Position numbers and translations under genes: made by a program. From a virus, in the IMG/VR virus record IMGVR_UViG_3300021964_000156, positions 1 through 41,859 of that record: DNA of 41,859 nucleotides; one strand, written 5' to 3'. Below the pieces are notes generated by a model. It searched no databases. It was not told where the DNA came from and saw only the letters and a list, made by a program, of their open reading frames with translations. Positions within the stretch are counted from its first letter, which is position 1, and each line of letters starts with the position of its first letter. Shown here one piece after another: positions 14,883 through 24,735 of this stretch.

Positions 14883-16472
14883 TTAACTTCCTGCGCCATA
14901 TAATGTTTTAATTGCTGAACCACTTGAATTATATATTACTAATTCAACTTCATCTTTCAAGTTAGCTCTTGCAACACCGTCATTTGCAATTGATACTGCA
15001 CCACTCGAAACACTAAAGTTTGTTGAGCTAAATGAAGCAATACCTTTATTTGAAGTAGTAGCATTTTCGCCAGAGATTGAACCAGATGATATATCAATAC
15101 CTTCACCAGCACTAAAGTGTGCTCTTACTTCAGAAGCTGAAGGACCAGTGTATGTAAGAACACCGGTTGAATTATTGTATGATAAGCTTCCATCACCACC
15201 TGCATCTGTAACTGAGATAGATTGCCTTGCACGTGCTGTGGTATGATAAAGGTTTGAGCCTTCTGGAAGACTAGAGGTTGATGCGTCGCCGAGGTCCGAA
15301 TCAAAGTTTGCTTTTGTATAGATTGTTTCTACGTCGATACTAAAGACGCCGGTGCTACTATTATACGATAAGTCACCACTTGCAGACACGGCACTGCGAA
15401 TATCAGTAGTCTGGTTTGTATTAGCAGAATCGACTCGACTGACTAATTCATTGATAGCTGCTACAGTGCTTACTTTAGTGCTAGTAGTAAGAGAGCTAAC
15501 ATCACCGACAACATTCACAAAAGCCAAATCAGAATCAATTTGACCGATTTCAGTTTGTAATTCATTAATTGCTGAAACTAATGAAGATTTATCACTAGTA
15601 GTCAATGAACTTAGAGTTCCAACATCGGAATCAACATTATCGAGTTGAGTATGTAATTCATTGATAGCAGTGACTGCTGTAGAAGCAGAAGTAGCGAGTG
15701 CTGTTACATCTCCAAGTTCTGTTCTCAATTCTCTAGCTGCAGCTGATAAGTCTGAAGCTGACAATCCAGTCAGAGACATATTACCAATGTCAGTCTCATG
15801 CTCATTGATTGCTGCTGTCAAATTAGATGCAGTCGTATTTAATGACATGCTACCGATGTCGGTTTCATGCTCGTTGATAGCACCGACTAAAGTTTGAGCA
15901 GTGGTATTTAATCCACCAGTTCCAATCGAATCATTGATAGTAGTAATGTCAGCTTCATGCTCGTTGATAGCACCACGAAGTGTAGTAGCACTTGTATTCA
16001 GTGAAGCTGCACCAATCTCAGTGTCATGCTCGTTAATAGCACCAATCAGAGTTTGGGCTGTAGTATTAAGTCCACCGGTTCCGATTGAATCATTGATTGT
16101 CGTAAGATCAGCTTCATGCTCATTGATAGCTGTAACTACTGTGGAAGCTGTTGTATTAAGAGCGGTGACATCACCTACTTCAGAAATGGTTTCACGAATT
16201 GCACCAGAAATATCAGTCGCTGACAATCCAGTGAATGTCATATTGCCGATATCAGTTTCATGCTCGTTAATTGCACCTACGATTGTTTGAGCCGTAGTGT
16301 TAAGTGAACTCGGAGTTCCGATATCTGAATCTAGACTATTGATCGCTCCAACTAAGTCAGAGTCAATATTAGTCGTTAGATTAGATAAATCACCAACTTT
16401 ATCCGATAGTTGGTTATTTTTATCGACCCAACCAGTTACGGTGTCGGTGTAATTAACGATAATTTTTGCCAT
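14883..16472 (-). CDS. Repeat-rich fibre protein with AINEHE repeats
   Basis: 529 aa. The N-terminal ~330 residues carry about ten copies of a degenerate unit built around LNTTAxTxVxAINEHExDIG, with longer blocks duplicated (GLSATDISGAI... and GLSASDLSAAA..., each followed by GDVTAL). The heptad-like spacing of hydrophobic residues fits an elongated, possibly coiled-coil trimeric shaft. The C-terminal third switches to fibre-type beta modules (YHTTARARQSISVTDAGGDG, then NKGIASFSSTNFSVSSG), the latter shared with the fibre at the window start. Starts by TAATG overlap with the 67-aa gene; an internal late promoter octamer lies 128-135 bases upstream. Confidence 0.7.
   Translation of the reverse strand: MAKIIVNYTDTVTGWVDKNNQLSDKVGDLSNLTTNIDSDLVGAINSLDSDIGTPSSLNTTAQTIVGAINEHETDIGNMTFTGLSATDISGAIRETISEVGDVTALNTTASTVVTAINEHEADLTTINDSIGTGGLNTTAQTLIGAINEHDTEIGAASLNTSATTLRGAINEHEADITTINDSIGTGGLNTTAQTLVGAINEHETDIGSMSLNTTASNLTAAINEHETDIGNMSLTGLSASDLSAAARELRTELGDVTALATSASTAVTAINELHTQLDNVDSDVGTLSSLTTSDKSSLVSAINELQTEIGQIDSDLAFVNVVGDVSSLTTSTKVSTVAAINELVSRVDSANTNQTTDIRSAVSASGDLSYNSSTGVFSIDVETIYTKANFDSDLGDASTSSLPEGSNLYHTTARARQSISVTDAGGDGSLSYNNSTGVLTYTGPSASEVRAHFSAGEGIDISSGSISGENATTSNKGIASFSSTNFSVSSGAVSIANDGVARANLKDEVELVIYNSSGSAIKTLYGAGS
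15640..16330 (-). repeat. Tandem degenerate coding repeats (AINEHE units)
   Basis: On the plus strand the segment TCATGCTC(A/G)TT(A/G)AT(A/T)GC recurs about six times between 15,787 and 16,275, and weaker copies extend the array on both sides. All copies are in the fibre reading frame and vary mostly at third positions, as expected of selected protein repeats. Unit lengths vary, so it is not a CRISPR or a satellite. Confidence 0.7.
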
Positions 16473-16675
16473 TACTGTTTCTCTACTAGCTTAAGAAGTA
16501 ATTCTTTGATTTCACTTACCTCATTCTTTAAGTCTTCGAATTCTTGCTCTTTAAGTTTTCTTTGTTTTTTTCTTTCTCGTGCAGCTTGTATCTCACTTTT
16601 ATTTATATTCAACACCGCACCGGTGTCTCTATCTCGAACATAACCAGATTCACCTTCTATTTTAATATGATCCAT
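16472..16675 (-). CDS. Small coiled-coil protein conserved in marine T4-like phages
   Basis: 67 aa. MDHIKIEGESGYVRDRDTGAVLN at the start, then a highly charged helix with regular leucine spacing (ERKKQRKLKEQEFEDLKNEV...LLLKLVEK), predicted to form a coiled coil. I recall similar short proteins (xGxxGYxRDxxTGAI...coiled coil) next to fibre genes in T4-like marine phages. The coding frame runs exactly from the stop of the 519-aa structural gene and overlaps the fibre start by one base. It may help fibre assembly or be a linker; not established. Confidence 0.6.
   Translation of the reverse strand: MDHIKIEGESGYVRDRDTGAVLNINKSEIQAARERKKQRKLKEQEFEDLKNEVSEIKELLLKLVEKQ
16600..16607 (-). promoter_or_regulatory. 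Internal late promoter octamer for the repeat fibre gene
   Basis: TATAAATA on the minus strand, within the codons for NINKS of the 67-aa gene. A start near 16594 would give the 529-aa fibre gene its own late message with a leader of about 120 bases. Exact match inside coding sequence, so chance is possible. Confidence 0.45.
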
Positions 16676-18235
16676 TTATACACTCAACGCAATAATTCTA
16701 AGATCTTTCATTATCTGAACACTAGCTTGATTACTAGATTTTAACACAAATTTGAATTGCATTTGTTCAAATGGATCTAATGATCCACCGGGTCCGCCAA
16801 TTAAATACTCATAGTCTCTAAATGTGAATCCATTGTTATCGGAAGGATTACTAGTTTCTTCAGTTGCGAGAGTATAACTTTTATTAATAAGATCTTCATC
16901 TCTTGTTCCGAACCTATAGTATACTTGAATAGAAGAACTTGCTGGGCGCTGTGCGGCAAAGATGACTTTAGCTCCCACAGCATCTTCTGCAAGTGTAATT
17001 ATTTTTGTGATATGCTTCGAAGCAGATGAACCTTCTCCGGCATCAGTTTCAGCCACATAATTAATTGCATCCGAAGATCCAGACTGATTATCAATGACGT
17101 AATTGATAAGAGAAGCCGACGCTCTTTGTAAATCAATAATTGGTGAAACATTGCTATCTCGAGAACTAATATCTATTTCCATATCAAAGGATTTAACGCC
17201 TGCACCTAATTCAGATGTTTCACTTGCTAAATTAGCAACTTGATAAAATACAGTTGAGAAATTATTTTCATTTAATATAACAGGTTGATAGGTTGATCCT
17301 TTTTGAAAACTAGTTTCTGTTCCGCCTAATGATCTTGCAGTAGTTCCTTTCACTCCAGCTACAATACTAGTGTTATTTGGTTTTAGATTTTGAATATGCG
17401 GATAAATAATCGAGTACGGAATATTTTTTGTAGCTTGTATATTAACTCCACCACCGACAATATCTGAATCTGCGCTGGAGTCTGCAAGGAACTGATATCC
17501 ATTATAATCAACTTTAGTGATATTTCTATTTCCAATTAAGCTATTATATCTAATTCCTCCAAGGCCAGCAGAATCGATTCCAGTAAGATTTACTTGTTGA
17601 CCAACCTGCATTCCATGATTATAGTGCTCTACAGTAACAGTTGAGCTGCCGGCAGCAAGTGTAATCGGATCTTCATTAAGTAATTGTTTAGGCAAGTCAG
17701 CATTGTAAAGATAAACTTTACTTGGTGTTTCTCTTCTAAATCTAGCTTGATATAAATTAAATGTCAAATCTTGATTCTGCGCTGCTGTAAAGGTTGCTCC
17801 ATTTTGTGAATAAAACAAGCTTCCTAACACAGGCTGACGTGTGATTCTTTTCTCAGTAGATCCTAATAAAAATTCATTTGTTTGAGCTACATAAATTTTA
17901 TAATCAGGAGAATCTGCAGTTACAACAATTGCAAAATCTGTTAAACCTTTTAAAAATACGGGTTCTGGAAATTCAAAGGTTGTGGCTGCAGTGGCATCGC
18001 TAGATACATTGATTGAACTTCCTGGTTTAATTATATGAGTTCCAGGAAGAACTGCATCGGCAGAAGGAAATCCATTTACCATTGGCCGAAGCTGCACTGC
18101 TACAGGAAATGAAGTATCACGTACTTGGAAAAATAAATCTACTTTCGTGCAATAGATTCCATTAATTTCATCTACATAGAATGACTGAGCAATTGGATGC
18201 TTATTTAATCTATATCCGGTTGATGTAATTGCCAT
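16676..18235 (-). CDS. Virion structural protein next to the DUF4815 protein
   Basis: 519 aa. MAITSTGYRLNKHPIAQSFYVDE, then VDLFFQVRDTSFPVAVQLRPM, FLKGLTDFAIVV and LGSLFYSQNGATFTAAQNQDLTFNLYQARF. This set of segments is familiar from large structural proteins of marine T4-like phages, where it can be joined to the DUF4815-type region. The C-terminal region has VQIMKDLRIIALSV and is beta-rich. It abuts the 1358-aa gene with no gap, so the pair may be the two parts of a function that is a single chain elsewhere. It probably forms part of the baseplate periphery or a fibre attachment site. No T4 homologue recognised. Confidence 0.65.
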   Translation of the reverse strand: MAITSTGYRLNKHPIAQSFYVDEINGIYCTKVDLFFQVRDTSFPVAVQLRPMVNGFPSADAVLPGTHIIKPGSSINVSSDATAATTFEFPEPVFLKGLTDFAIVVTADSPDYKIYVAQTNEFLLGSTEKRITRQPVLGSLFYSQNGATFTAAQNQDLTFNLYQARFRRETPSKVYLYNADLPKQLLNEDPITLAAGSSTVTVEHYNHGMQVGQQVNLTGIDSAGLGGIRYNSLIGNRNITKVDYNGYQFLADSSADSDIVGGGVNIQATKNIPYSIIYPHIQNLKPNNTSIVAGVKGTTARSLGGTETSFQKGSTYQPVILNENNFSTVFYQVANLASETSELGAGVKSFDMEIDISSRDSNVSPIIDLQRASASLINYVIDNQSGSSDAINYVAETDAGEGSSASKHITKIITLAEDAVGAKVIFAAQRPASSSIQVYYRFGTRDEDLINKSYTLATEETSNPSDNNGFTFRDYEYLIGGPGGSLDPFEQMQFKFVLKSSNQASVQIMKDLRIIALSV

Positions 18236-21200
18236 TTAACCCTCTATTTTTCCACTATTTCTCATTTTAATTTTACCCGCTGCGTATACAATCGGATGAA
18301 TAATTTTACACCAAACATTTCCAACTAAGCTATCTTTAGCTCTTCCTTTTGTAAGAACATGTTTCAAGTGTTTAGTTCTTTCTTGTGCAAGATAAGCACC
18401 CAGTTTAGTAAGTGCACTACTGTTTTGCATTCCTGCAACGTAAGGCTTGAACAACCAGTGATAACCTACCTCATGTAGAGGCGTCAGATGTCTACGTTGG
18501 TAAGTATCCCAGATCCTCATAGCACGCTTCCAATCTTCAAGCTGTGTTTGTCTATACATTTCAGTACAAACAATCTTCTGTCCTGGATCGCCTGCGGAAT
18601 TATGCTGCTCAGTTGCTTTATCAAGGATGTCTTTACCTGTGTAATAATCAGTATCATGATAATTCGCAAAGCCGCCAGCAAATCCTTTCGGATCTCTAGC
18701 CCAACCTCCGACAGTGACTGGATCATTTGACCACGTGCCTGTCTTACCGAGTTGTACGTTAACATATCCATCAACTTTAGTATGACCACCGCCATCATCT
18801 CCTTGATAGCTATAATGTTTATTGTTAACAGTTTTTTGTCCTTGAACTGTTAATACTCGAGTTGATAGATATTCTTTTTGATATGTGTCGATATATCCAG
18901 CAGCAGTGTATGGAGCACGAGCGACTGCAAGCGCGTCTTGTTCTTTATCTACACTAATATCTAAGATCTTAAATTGGCGTGTACCACATCTAAATCTAAT
19001 AGTTTCAGTGTTAGGAAGGAAGAAAGATCCAGTCACTTCACCGTTAGCATCTGTTTCAAGTGTATCACTTCCATCAGGGTGTGAAGTAGCATTTTTATAA
19101 AGATTTCCATAATCCGTAGTATCATTTGAATAATATTGGAAAGATTCCGGTCTTACCCAATCGGCTACAGATACTCCGTCAAAGTAAGCAAAGACTTTAG
19201 AGTTTGGTCTTAAGCCAGTAGCTTTAAAGTAAATTTTACGAGATCTTATGAACGGAATAAGCACAACATCAATTACTCTATTCGCTACTGCCTTTTTAAC
19301 TACTTCATCAGATACAACTCGGTTTGATTCATAAACATATTTTGAAGATGTTGAAGATTTTTTAACATTTGTGGTACTTCCAACTTTTAATTTTTCGATT
19401 GGTGTACCGCCCCAGTTCCATTCCCAGTTATTCCACATGAATGCTTGTTCGGTGTTAAGTTTGACGCCTCCATCAATAGTCTTAGGTGCTGCTGTTACAA
19501 CATCTCTCCATTCGTCTGATGCTGGAGAAAGTTGAACAGTTCCTTCATGAACTACAACCGAGAAAGGATTAATTTGAATAGATTGGCTGGCTAGATTTTG
19601 ATTTACATATAATGCTTCATCATATGCAATATAAACATTATCACCTTTTTTTATAACATTTATAGAAGATGCAGAATCAAAAAGTAACTTAATATTATCT
19701 TCACCGTGTGCGGGTCTTAAACTCTTTCTTTGTGGATCAATCGAAGCATTATAACCCTGATTAGCAACTGAAGAGAGCATTTGTGTAGAAAAGTTATCTA
19801 CAAAGAAACCAGATTTAGTTCTGTTATTTCCAGAAGAATCAAGAACGTCAAAGTTCTTTGTATCCATTTCTAGCATAGATAAAGCTGTAATTTCTTCTAG
19901 CTTATCAATGCGCTCTTCTAAATCACCTATGTCAGCCATAGTGTATCTTTTATAATCGATTCTTTTAATAGCAACATCTTTTGGACTTAGTGTGTTGCCA
20001 CCTAGTCCAATATTATATAATTCTAAAGTCTGAGGAGGCTTAAGAGGAAGCTGTGGAATCAATCCTGGGGTACCTTCTTCAAATACAATGTTGCCTTCAA
20101 TGTCAAGAAGCAATTTACCAGCCGTAGGTATGTAATGTACAGCATCAAATTGTATCAGATCATTTGGTTGAGGCAATTCATGTACTCGAGCACCAGTGCC
20201 ACTGTTTACAAAATCTCCATCAGAATCTTTAATAGATCTAAAATCTAAAACTTCTCTTAAACGAACTATTCCTCTATTACTTGGTAAGATATAAGATGGA
20301 ATATCCTTATAATCTACTTGACCGGTATAAGAGTTGACCGAGAAGAAATCTCCATTTGTGCCATGCCTAAAGTACTTAAACTTTGCTGTGACATTTCCGG
20401 AAGGAGCTGAGTTTCCAGCTTTAAGAATAAGTCTACCAGTACCATAAAAAGAATTGCGCTGACCATTATCTAAAGTAAATCTATTAAAATAGCTTTGACT
20501 GCTATCAGCAGTATTAACAATTTCTGTCAAAGAATAAATATCAGCTTTTCTCATAGACAGATACTTTAAGCCAGATCCATCTGACTCCATTTGTCCGATG
20601 ACAGATCCGTCAGTCAAGATTTTTTGTCTTACACTTGCTGCAGATTTTCTAACATATCCGATTACTTCTAAATTACTCGAGCTAGCAGGACCGCCAGTGA
20701 ATGTGCCATCAGATGCAAATACAATTCCAGTATCAATCGAACTATCAGCATTTGCTGCAATCCAATCACCTACATTGACAAATGTTTCTCCAGTGCCAGT
20801 TAATGAAGCTACTGATCCAGCTCCGCCGGCGTCAGTTGTGACATTTGAAAATTTTCTTTGTACATCTACAGTGATATCACTAATTGCTTTAGGTCTTTGT
20901 TCTGGAATTCCAAAAAGTAAAAGATTATTTCCCGGTTCTTTAATAACGGCTTTACTATTTTCTAGCGTAGGATTAAAATAGTCTGTGGCACTCGTTCCAA
21001 TACTCTTTACATTCCGGAATGCTTGTCCAGAATTCATTTGAATATCAATTAAGTGATAGTTATAACTAGATCCTGCTCCTTCATTGATAGCAGAAATTCT
21101 ACATGTTCCTATAGTGCTGCCTCCATAGTCAACAGCACTTCTTAAATTTAATTTTTCAAAAGTGTTGATATTAGGGAGGCCACTTGTATTTGAAGGATCT

Positions 21201-22312
21201 ACTACTACATAATTTCCATAATTTGCTGAGCTTTGTTGATTTTCTAAAGAAATTGTATTAGTAGCTCTATCAATTCTTAGAACCGAAGGAAAGTGTCTTG
21301 CTGCTCTATATCCTTCAACAACTGCAATACCATCGCTGACTTGAAGTTGAAGCTTTGTAGCATCACTATCTAAATCAAATTTAACAGTAAATGGTTCTAC
21401 GACATAGTTACCAGAATTTTCGAAAATTCTTTGCGCAATTACATCATTAGGAACTTCATAAGCATCTGTAACTTGATTAGTCGCGAATGGTGCACCATTC
21501 TTTAGAGTCGCTAAGTGAATGAAGTTTTCATCAGATGCAATTTCAGTTTTTAATGCAATAGTTAATCTAATTTTTAATCTATCAGCGCCAGGAGATGAAA
21601 GATTAGGAGTAGCACCTTGGTTATCATATAGTCCATCATCATCAGAAACAGTGACTGTTTCTTCTATGACTTTAAATCCAATATCAGCATCTGGCGCATC
21701 TGAGTATTTCGAGATTACTTTAGATTGATTATCTGTAAAGACAAAAAATCCTTTAGTGTAGTAAATTCCAGATCCAACAGAAAATCTAGAACCAGTTCCG
21801 GTTGCCGGATTAGAAGTAGTATTAGTTGTCTGTACTGTTAAAGTAACACTTCCATTGTTAAGATCTTCGCCTGGATCAAACCTAATAGGACCCGTAGTTG
21901 CGGATGTCGATGAAAGAGTGTCAGTATATTGTACATAGAGAGTAGCTGGATCACTGCCCTCAGCAGCAATAACTTCAATAACTCTTGCAATAACTCCAGA
22001 TGTTTGGCCAGTAAAAGAAGTTCCAACTAAATTACTCGGTGTATTTGGAAGAGCGTTTGTAGAAGTGTTTAATTTTACAAATTCAAAGCTATTATTAAGA
22101 GCAATACTTCCTGGCTTTACTACTGCACCTTCCTTAAAGATGTTATCACCGAATCTTCTAATCTGCTCTTGCAGAATAGTTTGCATTTGCGTAAGTTCAC
22201 GTGCCTGTAAAGCTTTACCACTATTAAAAAGAATACGATGATAACCATCGCTATCAGCAAAGTCATCCTTATAAGTATTCGTGAAAGTTGAGCTAGTAAG
22301 TACAGTTGCCAT
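18236..22312 (-). CDS. Giant virion structural protein with DUF4815-type N-terminus
   Basis: 1358 aa, the largest gene here. The N-terminus (MATVLTSSTFTNTYKDDF ... ALQARELTQMQTILQEQIRRFGDNIFKEGAVVKPGS) is the DUF4815 signature of phage tail proteins. An early segment (TGQTSGVIARVIEV ... RFDPGEDL) resembles a small beta module also seen in gp8 and gp53 here. Downstream are long beta-rich parts, a helical segment (DIGDLEERIDKLEEITALSMLEMDTKNFDV) and GSFFLPNTETIRFRCGTRQFKILDIS, which is typical of tail proteins with carbohydrate- or fibre-binding jelly rolls. Likely a large baseplate-fibre connector. The ribosome site AGGA is eight bases before the ATG. Role inferred from family and context. Confidence 0.75.
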   Translation of the reverse strand: MATVLTSSTFTNTYKDDFADSDGYHRILFNSGKALQARELTQMQTILQEQIRRFGDNIFKEGAVVKPGSIALNNSFEFVKLNTSTNALPNTPSNLVGTSFTGQTSGVIARVIEVIAAEGSDPATLYVQYTDTLSSTSATTGPIRFDPGEDLNNGSVTLTVQTTNTTSNPATGTGSRFSVGSGIYYTKGFFVFTDNQSKVISKYSDAPDADIGFKVIEETVTVSDDDGLYDNQGATPNLSSPGADRLKIRLTIALKTEIASDENFIHLATLKNGAPFATNQVTDAYEVPNDVIAQRIFENSGNYVVEPFTVKFDLDSDATKLQLQVSDGIAVVEGYRAARHFPSVLRIDRATNTISLENQQSSANYGNYVVVDPSNTSGLPNINTFEKLNLRSAVDYGGSTIGTCRISAINEGAGSSYNYHLIDIQMNSGQAFRNVKSIGTSATDYFNPTLENSKAVIKEPGNNLLLFGIPEQRPKAISDITVDVQRKFSNVTTDAGGAGSVASLTGTGETFVNVGDWIAANADSSIDTGIVFASDGTFTGGPASSSNLEVIGYVRKSAASVRQKILTDGSVIGQMESDGSGLKYLSMRKADIYSLTEIVNTADSSQSYFNRFTLDNGQRNSFYGTGRLILKAGNSAPSGNVTAKFKYFRHGTNGDFFSVNSYTGQVDYKDIPSYILPSNRGIVRLREVLDFRSIKDSDGDFVNSGTGARVHELPQPNDLIQFDAVHYIPTAGKLLLDIEGNIVFEEGTPGLIPQLPLKPPQTLELYNIGLGGNTLSPKDVAIKRIDYKRYTMADIGDLEERIDKLEEITALSMLEMDTKNFDVLDSSGNNRTKSGFFVDNFSTQMLSSVANQGYNASIDPQRKSLRPAHGEDNIKLLFDSASSINVIKKGDNVYIAYDEALYVNQNLASQSIQINPFSVVVHEGTVQLSPASDEWRDVVTAAPKTIDGGVKLNTEQAFMWNNWEWNWGGTPIEKLKVGSTTNVKKSSTSSKYVYESNRVVSDEVVKKAVANRVIDVVLIPFIRSRKIYFKATGLRPNSKVFAYFDGVSVADWVRPESFQYYSNDTTDYGNLYKNATSHPDGSDTLETDANGEVTGSFFLPNTETIRFRCGTRQFKILDISVDKEQDALAVARAPYTAAGYIDTYQKEYLSTRVLTVQGQKTVNNKHYSYQGDDGGGHTKVDGYVNVQLGKTGTWSNDPVTVGGWARDPKGFAGGFANYHDTDYYTGKDILDKATEQHNSAGDPGQKIVCTEMYRQTQLEDWKRAMRIWDTYQRRHLTPLHEVGYHWLFKPYVAGMQNSSALTKLGAYLAQERTKHLKHVLTKGRAKDSLVGNVWCKIIHPIVYAAGKIKMRNSGKIEG

Positions 22313-22322
22313 TCTTCATATC

Positions 22323-23696
22323 CTAGAGTGAAATAATAACTTTAATATCTTCTGTTTGATCTGTTGATCTAACTACGGGTGCTCTATTTTCAATATAGAG
22401 AATGTCACCCGAGAATTTGTTGACATCGTCATTCGTAAATGCATCACTATCCACATCGTACCCTTCGGCGGATAGTGTACCGGTCGCACCAGGTGATGTT
22501 ACAGCTTCTCCTTCTTGGAAGCTAACAAATCCAGTAGCTTCTGTCTGGTGAGCATAAATCTTATCACTATCAACTTGATCAATAATTGCTTGCGCAGTTG
22601 AAGTGCCTCCAGTGATTGTTCTATCAACCACAAAGTTAGAAGCATCACTTACTGATGTAAGTCTAAGATAACGAAGAACTTTACCAGTCGTGTCTGTATA
22701 AGCAGAATCATTATAATCCGCAGGTGCTCTCATAAGAACAATTTGTCTAAAGTCCTGATCTACAATAAAATCATTGCCATCGGCCCCGGCAGGCTTTGCA
22801 TTAAACATGATCGAAGAAGATCTAAGATCATTAATAGGATTAGCACCAATTCCATTCGCTGGACTTAAGATAGCTCTAATTTCTGCACCTGATCCTCCAC
22901 CGCCAGTTAGAGTTACACCAGCATATTGATATGAATGACCCATTGTCATGCCACTATCAACACTCGAATCTAGTTCAATTTTTGTAATAGCACCACCACT
23001 TACAGTAGCAGTGGCAGAGACTCCAGTTCCATCACCATTAATAGTAACAGTAGGTGCTGAAGTATATCCTGTTCCGCCATCAGTAATTCTAAATCCTAAA
23101 AGCTGTCCAGAACTTGCTGCTTCTTGGACAAGGGCTTGCTGTTGCTGAATTGAATTCAGTGCAGCAGAACCCGAAGAATCTTCGATAAGAGCAACCGGCA
23201 TAAAGTTAGCCGATAAGAAACGTGCAGATGTTACACCACTCAATGAATAGAGATACTTCCAAACATATCCATCAGAAGTTCTAAGAGGCTTAGTTGACTG
23301 TCCAGTAGGTTTCACCGTTGAAGCAACTGCTAAACCATTACTATCTCTGCCTTGTTGCAGACAAATGTAAATCTGATTATCTTCGGTCAATACATAATAA
23401 GCATTTGTAGGATATGAAGAATACGCATCATCATAGCCACTATAGATTGTACCAGAAGACCAGTTATGGCGAGGAATAACGTACGATGCATCGGATGCAA
23501 GTTTAATAGACTGCAAAGATAAACGAGCATTTCTTTGAGATCTCAAAGAATTCGTAGGAGTAGGTACTGTTTCAGCACTATCCCATTGCTCAGATCTTCC
23601 GATCCCAATATAGTACTTAGTAGCGCCTGCATCAAACTCGTCATAAATCGTATCGAGTAATTGTTTTTTCAGTGCGTCAGTAATAATTGCTGTCAT
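22323..23696 (-). CDS. 8: Baseplate wedge protein gp8
   Basis: 457 aa; T4 gp8 is 334 aa. Matching blocks to T4 gp8 are YYIGIGRSEQWDS (T4 IFITFGRSEPWSS), YVIPRHNW (T4 VIPRRDW), TSDGYVWKYLY (T4 GDGYVWEYLF), DFRQIVLMRAP and the C-terminus GDILYIENRAPVVRSTDQTEDIKVIISL-like end (T4 GEMIYMENRPPI...DQTEEINI). gp8 is a dimeric wedge protein that joins gp7, gp10 and gp6. Relative to T4 it has inserted segments: a GFRITDGGTGYTSAPTV-type beta repeat near residues 200-270, and a module ending VSFQEGEAVTSPGATGTL. Ten bases after it lies the DUF4815 gene; it is preceded by a fibre-like gene. Confidence 0.85.
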   Translation of the reverse strand: MTAIITDALKKQLLDTIYDEFDAGATKYYIGIGRSEQWDSAETVPTPTNSLRSQRNARLSLQSIKLASDASYVIPRHNWSSGTIYSGYDDAYSSYPTNAYYVLTEDNQIYICLQQGRDSNGLAVASTVKPTGQSTKPLRTSDGYVWKYLYSLSGVTSARFLSANFMPVALIEDSSGSAALNSIQQQQALVQEAASSGQLLGFRITDGGTGYTSAPTVTINGDGTGVSATATVSGGAITKIELDSSVDSGMTMGHSYQYAGVTLTGGGGSGAEIRAILSPANGIGANPINDLRSSSIMFNAKPAGADGNDFIVDQDFRQIVLMRAPADYNDSAYTDTTGKVLRYLRLTSVSDASNFVVDRTITGGTSTAQAIIDQVDSDKIYAHQTEATGFVSFQEGEAVTSPGATGTLSAEGYDVDSDAFTNDDVNKFSGDILYIENRAPVVRSTDQTEDIKVIISL

Positions 23697-23706
23697 CGTT
23701 TATCTC

Positions 23707-24708
23707 TTAAGTAATAGTTATATATGTATCAGACGAATCAGCAGATCCAATCATGAACCAATTGCTGCCGTCCCAAATAACTTGGCATGAGCCATTTTCT
23801 GCAATTGAGAAGGAAGTGCCTTGTGCAAAGCTAGCTGGTGTTACTGTGACTAATCCAGTGTTTGCGTTTACCATTACCTTAAATTCACCAGTGACTGTGC
23901 CATTAGCAAGTGTAGCAGCAAGAGCAGATGCCTTACTGAAAATAATAAATGATCTTTCAGTTGATACAGCACCGTCTGCAGTTTGACTTACATGATTAAA
24001 GGCAATCTTATTCGTCTCAACTGCACCTGAACCTTTAGCACTCACATTTAAGTTTACATTTGTATCAGTGCCCGTGGCAGAAATAGTTGGGCCAGAACCT
24101 GTCGCAGCATTTGCAATTGTTACTTCATTCGTAGCTGATGAAGTAGCAGTAAGCTTAATAATTTCAGCGCCATTTGCATCATTGATAAGTGTACCGATTG
24201 TAGGTGAATTTAGTGTTGGAGTAGTTAAAGTTTTATTAGTAAGCGTTTGAGTGTGATTAGCAAATACAAATGTATCATTTCCTGTTAAGAGAGGAAGTGT
24301 CACCGTTCTATTCGCAGTTAATTCACTGACCGCAATATTATATGTATGATCTGCCGAAGTATCATTAATCTTTGGAGTCGTTAAAGTAGGCGTTGTCAAA
24401 GTTTTGTTTGTAAGGGTTTGAGTCGCACTATTCAATACGATTGTTCCTGTTGCATCAGGAATAGTCACAGTTCTATCTGTAGTAGGATCAGCAACAATAA
24501 GACTTGTTTCCCAACTGTCAGCACTAGTACCTTCCCAGATAATAGCAGTATTTGACAGTGTAATTTGCGTTGACAGCGCATCACTGTCTCCACCGAACCG
24601 ACGATAGATCTCTACAAAATTTTCATTAATCTTTTGACCTGCCGCGCGAAGAGTATCGCCGGTGCCATCATTGGCAGAAGATCCGATTGCAATATTTTGT
24701 CTTGTCAT
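23707..24708 (-). CDS. Fibre-like structural protein with TLTNKTLTTPTL repeats
   Basis: 333 aa. IAIGSSANDGTGDTLRAAGQKINENFVEIY at the N-terminus is a widespread start for baseplate-attached fibre or collar proteins in T4-like marine phages. The segment TQTLTNKTLTTPTL occurs twice with TVTIPDATGTIV and TVTLPLLTGNDT before it, a known fibre shaft repeat. The C-terminal half (SGAVETNKIAFN ... SCQVIWDGSNWFMIGS) is a beta domain found at tips of phage fibres. An AAGGGA ribosome site is five bases before the ATG and an exact late promoter lies at 24736-24743. It sits between gp8 and the gp6 group, so it may be attached to the wedge. Confidence 0.7.
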   Translation of the reverse strand: MTRQNIAIGSSANDGTGDTLRAAGQKINENFVEIYRRFGGDSDALSTQITLSNTAIIWEGTSADSWETSLIVADPTTDRTVTIPDATGTIVLNSATQTLTNKTLTTPTLTTPKINDTSADHTYNIAVSELTANRTVTLPLLTGNDTFVFANHTQTLTNKTLTTPTLNSPTIGTLINDANGAEIIKLTATSSATNEVTIANAATGSGPTISATGTDTNVNLNVSAKGSGAVETNKIAFNHVSQTADGAVSTERSFIIFSKASALAATLANGTVTGEFKVMVNANTGLVTVTPASFAQGTSFSIAENGSCQVIWDGSNWFMIGSADSSDTYITIT

Positions 24709-24735
24709 TTTAATCCCTTACAACGTGATTAAAAG

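Noticed and set aside
15352-16290. Plus-strand frames and CRISPR-like regular repeats in the AINEHE region
   Set aside because: The repeats are coding units in the minus-strand fibre frame, vary at third positions and have unequal spacing; no cas gene is present.
17401-17408. Plus-strand GATAAATA, and AATAAATA at 20533-20540
   Set aside because: Both lie inside long minus-strand structural genes with no plus-strand gene downstream; chance matches are expected in AT-rich DNA.
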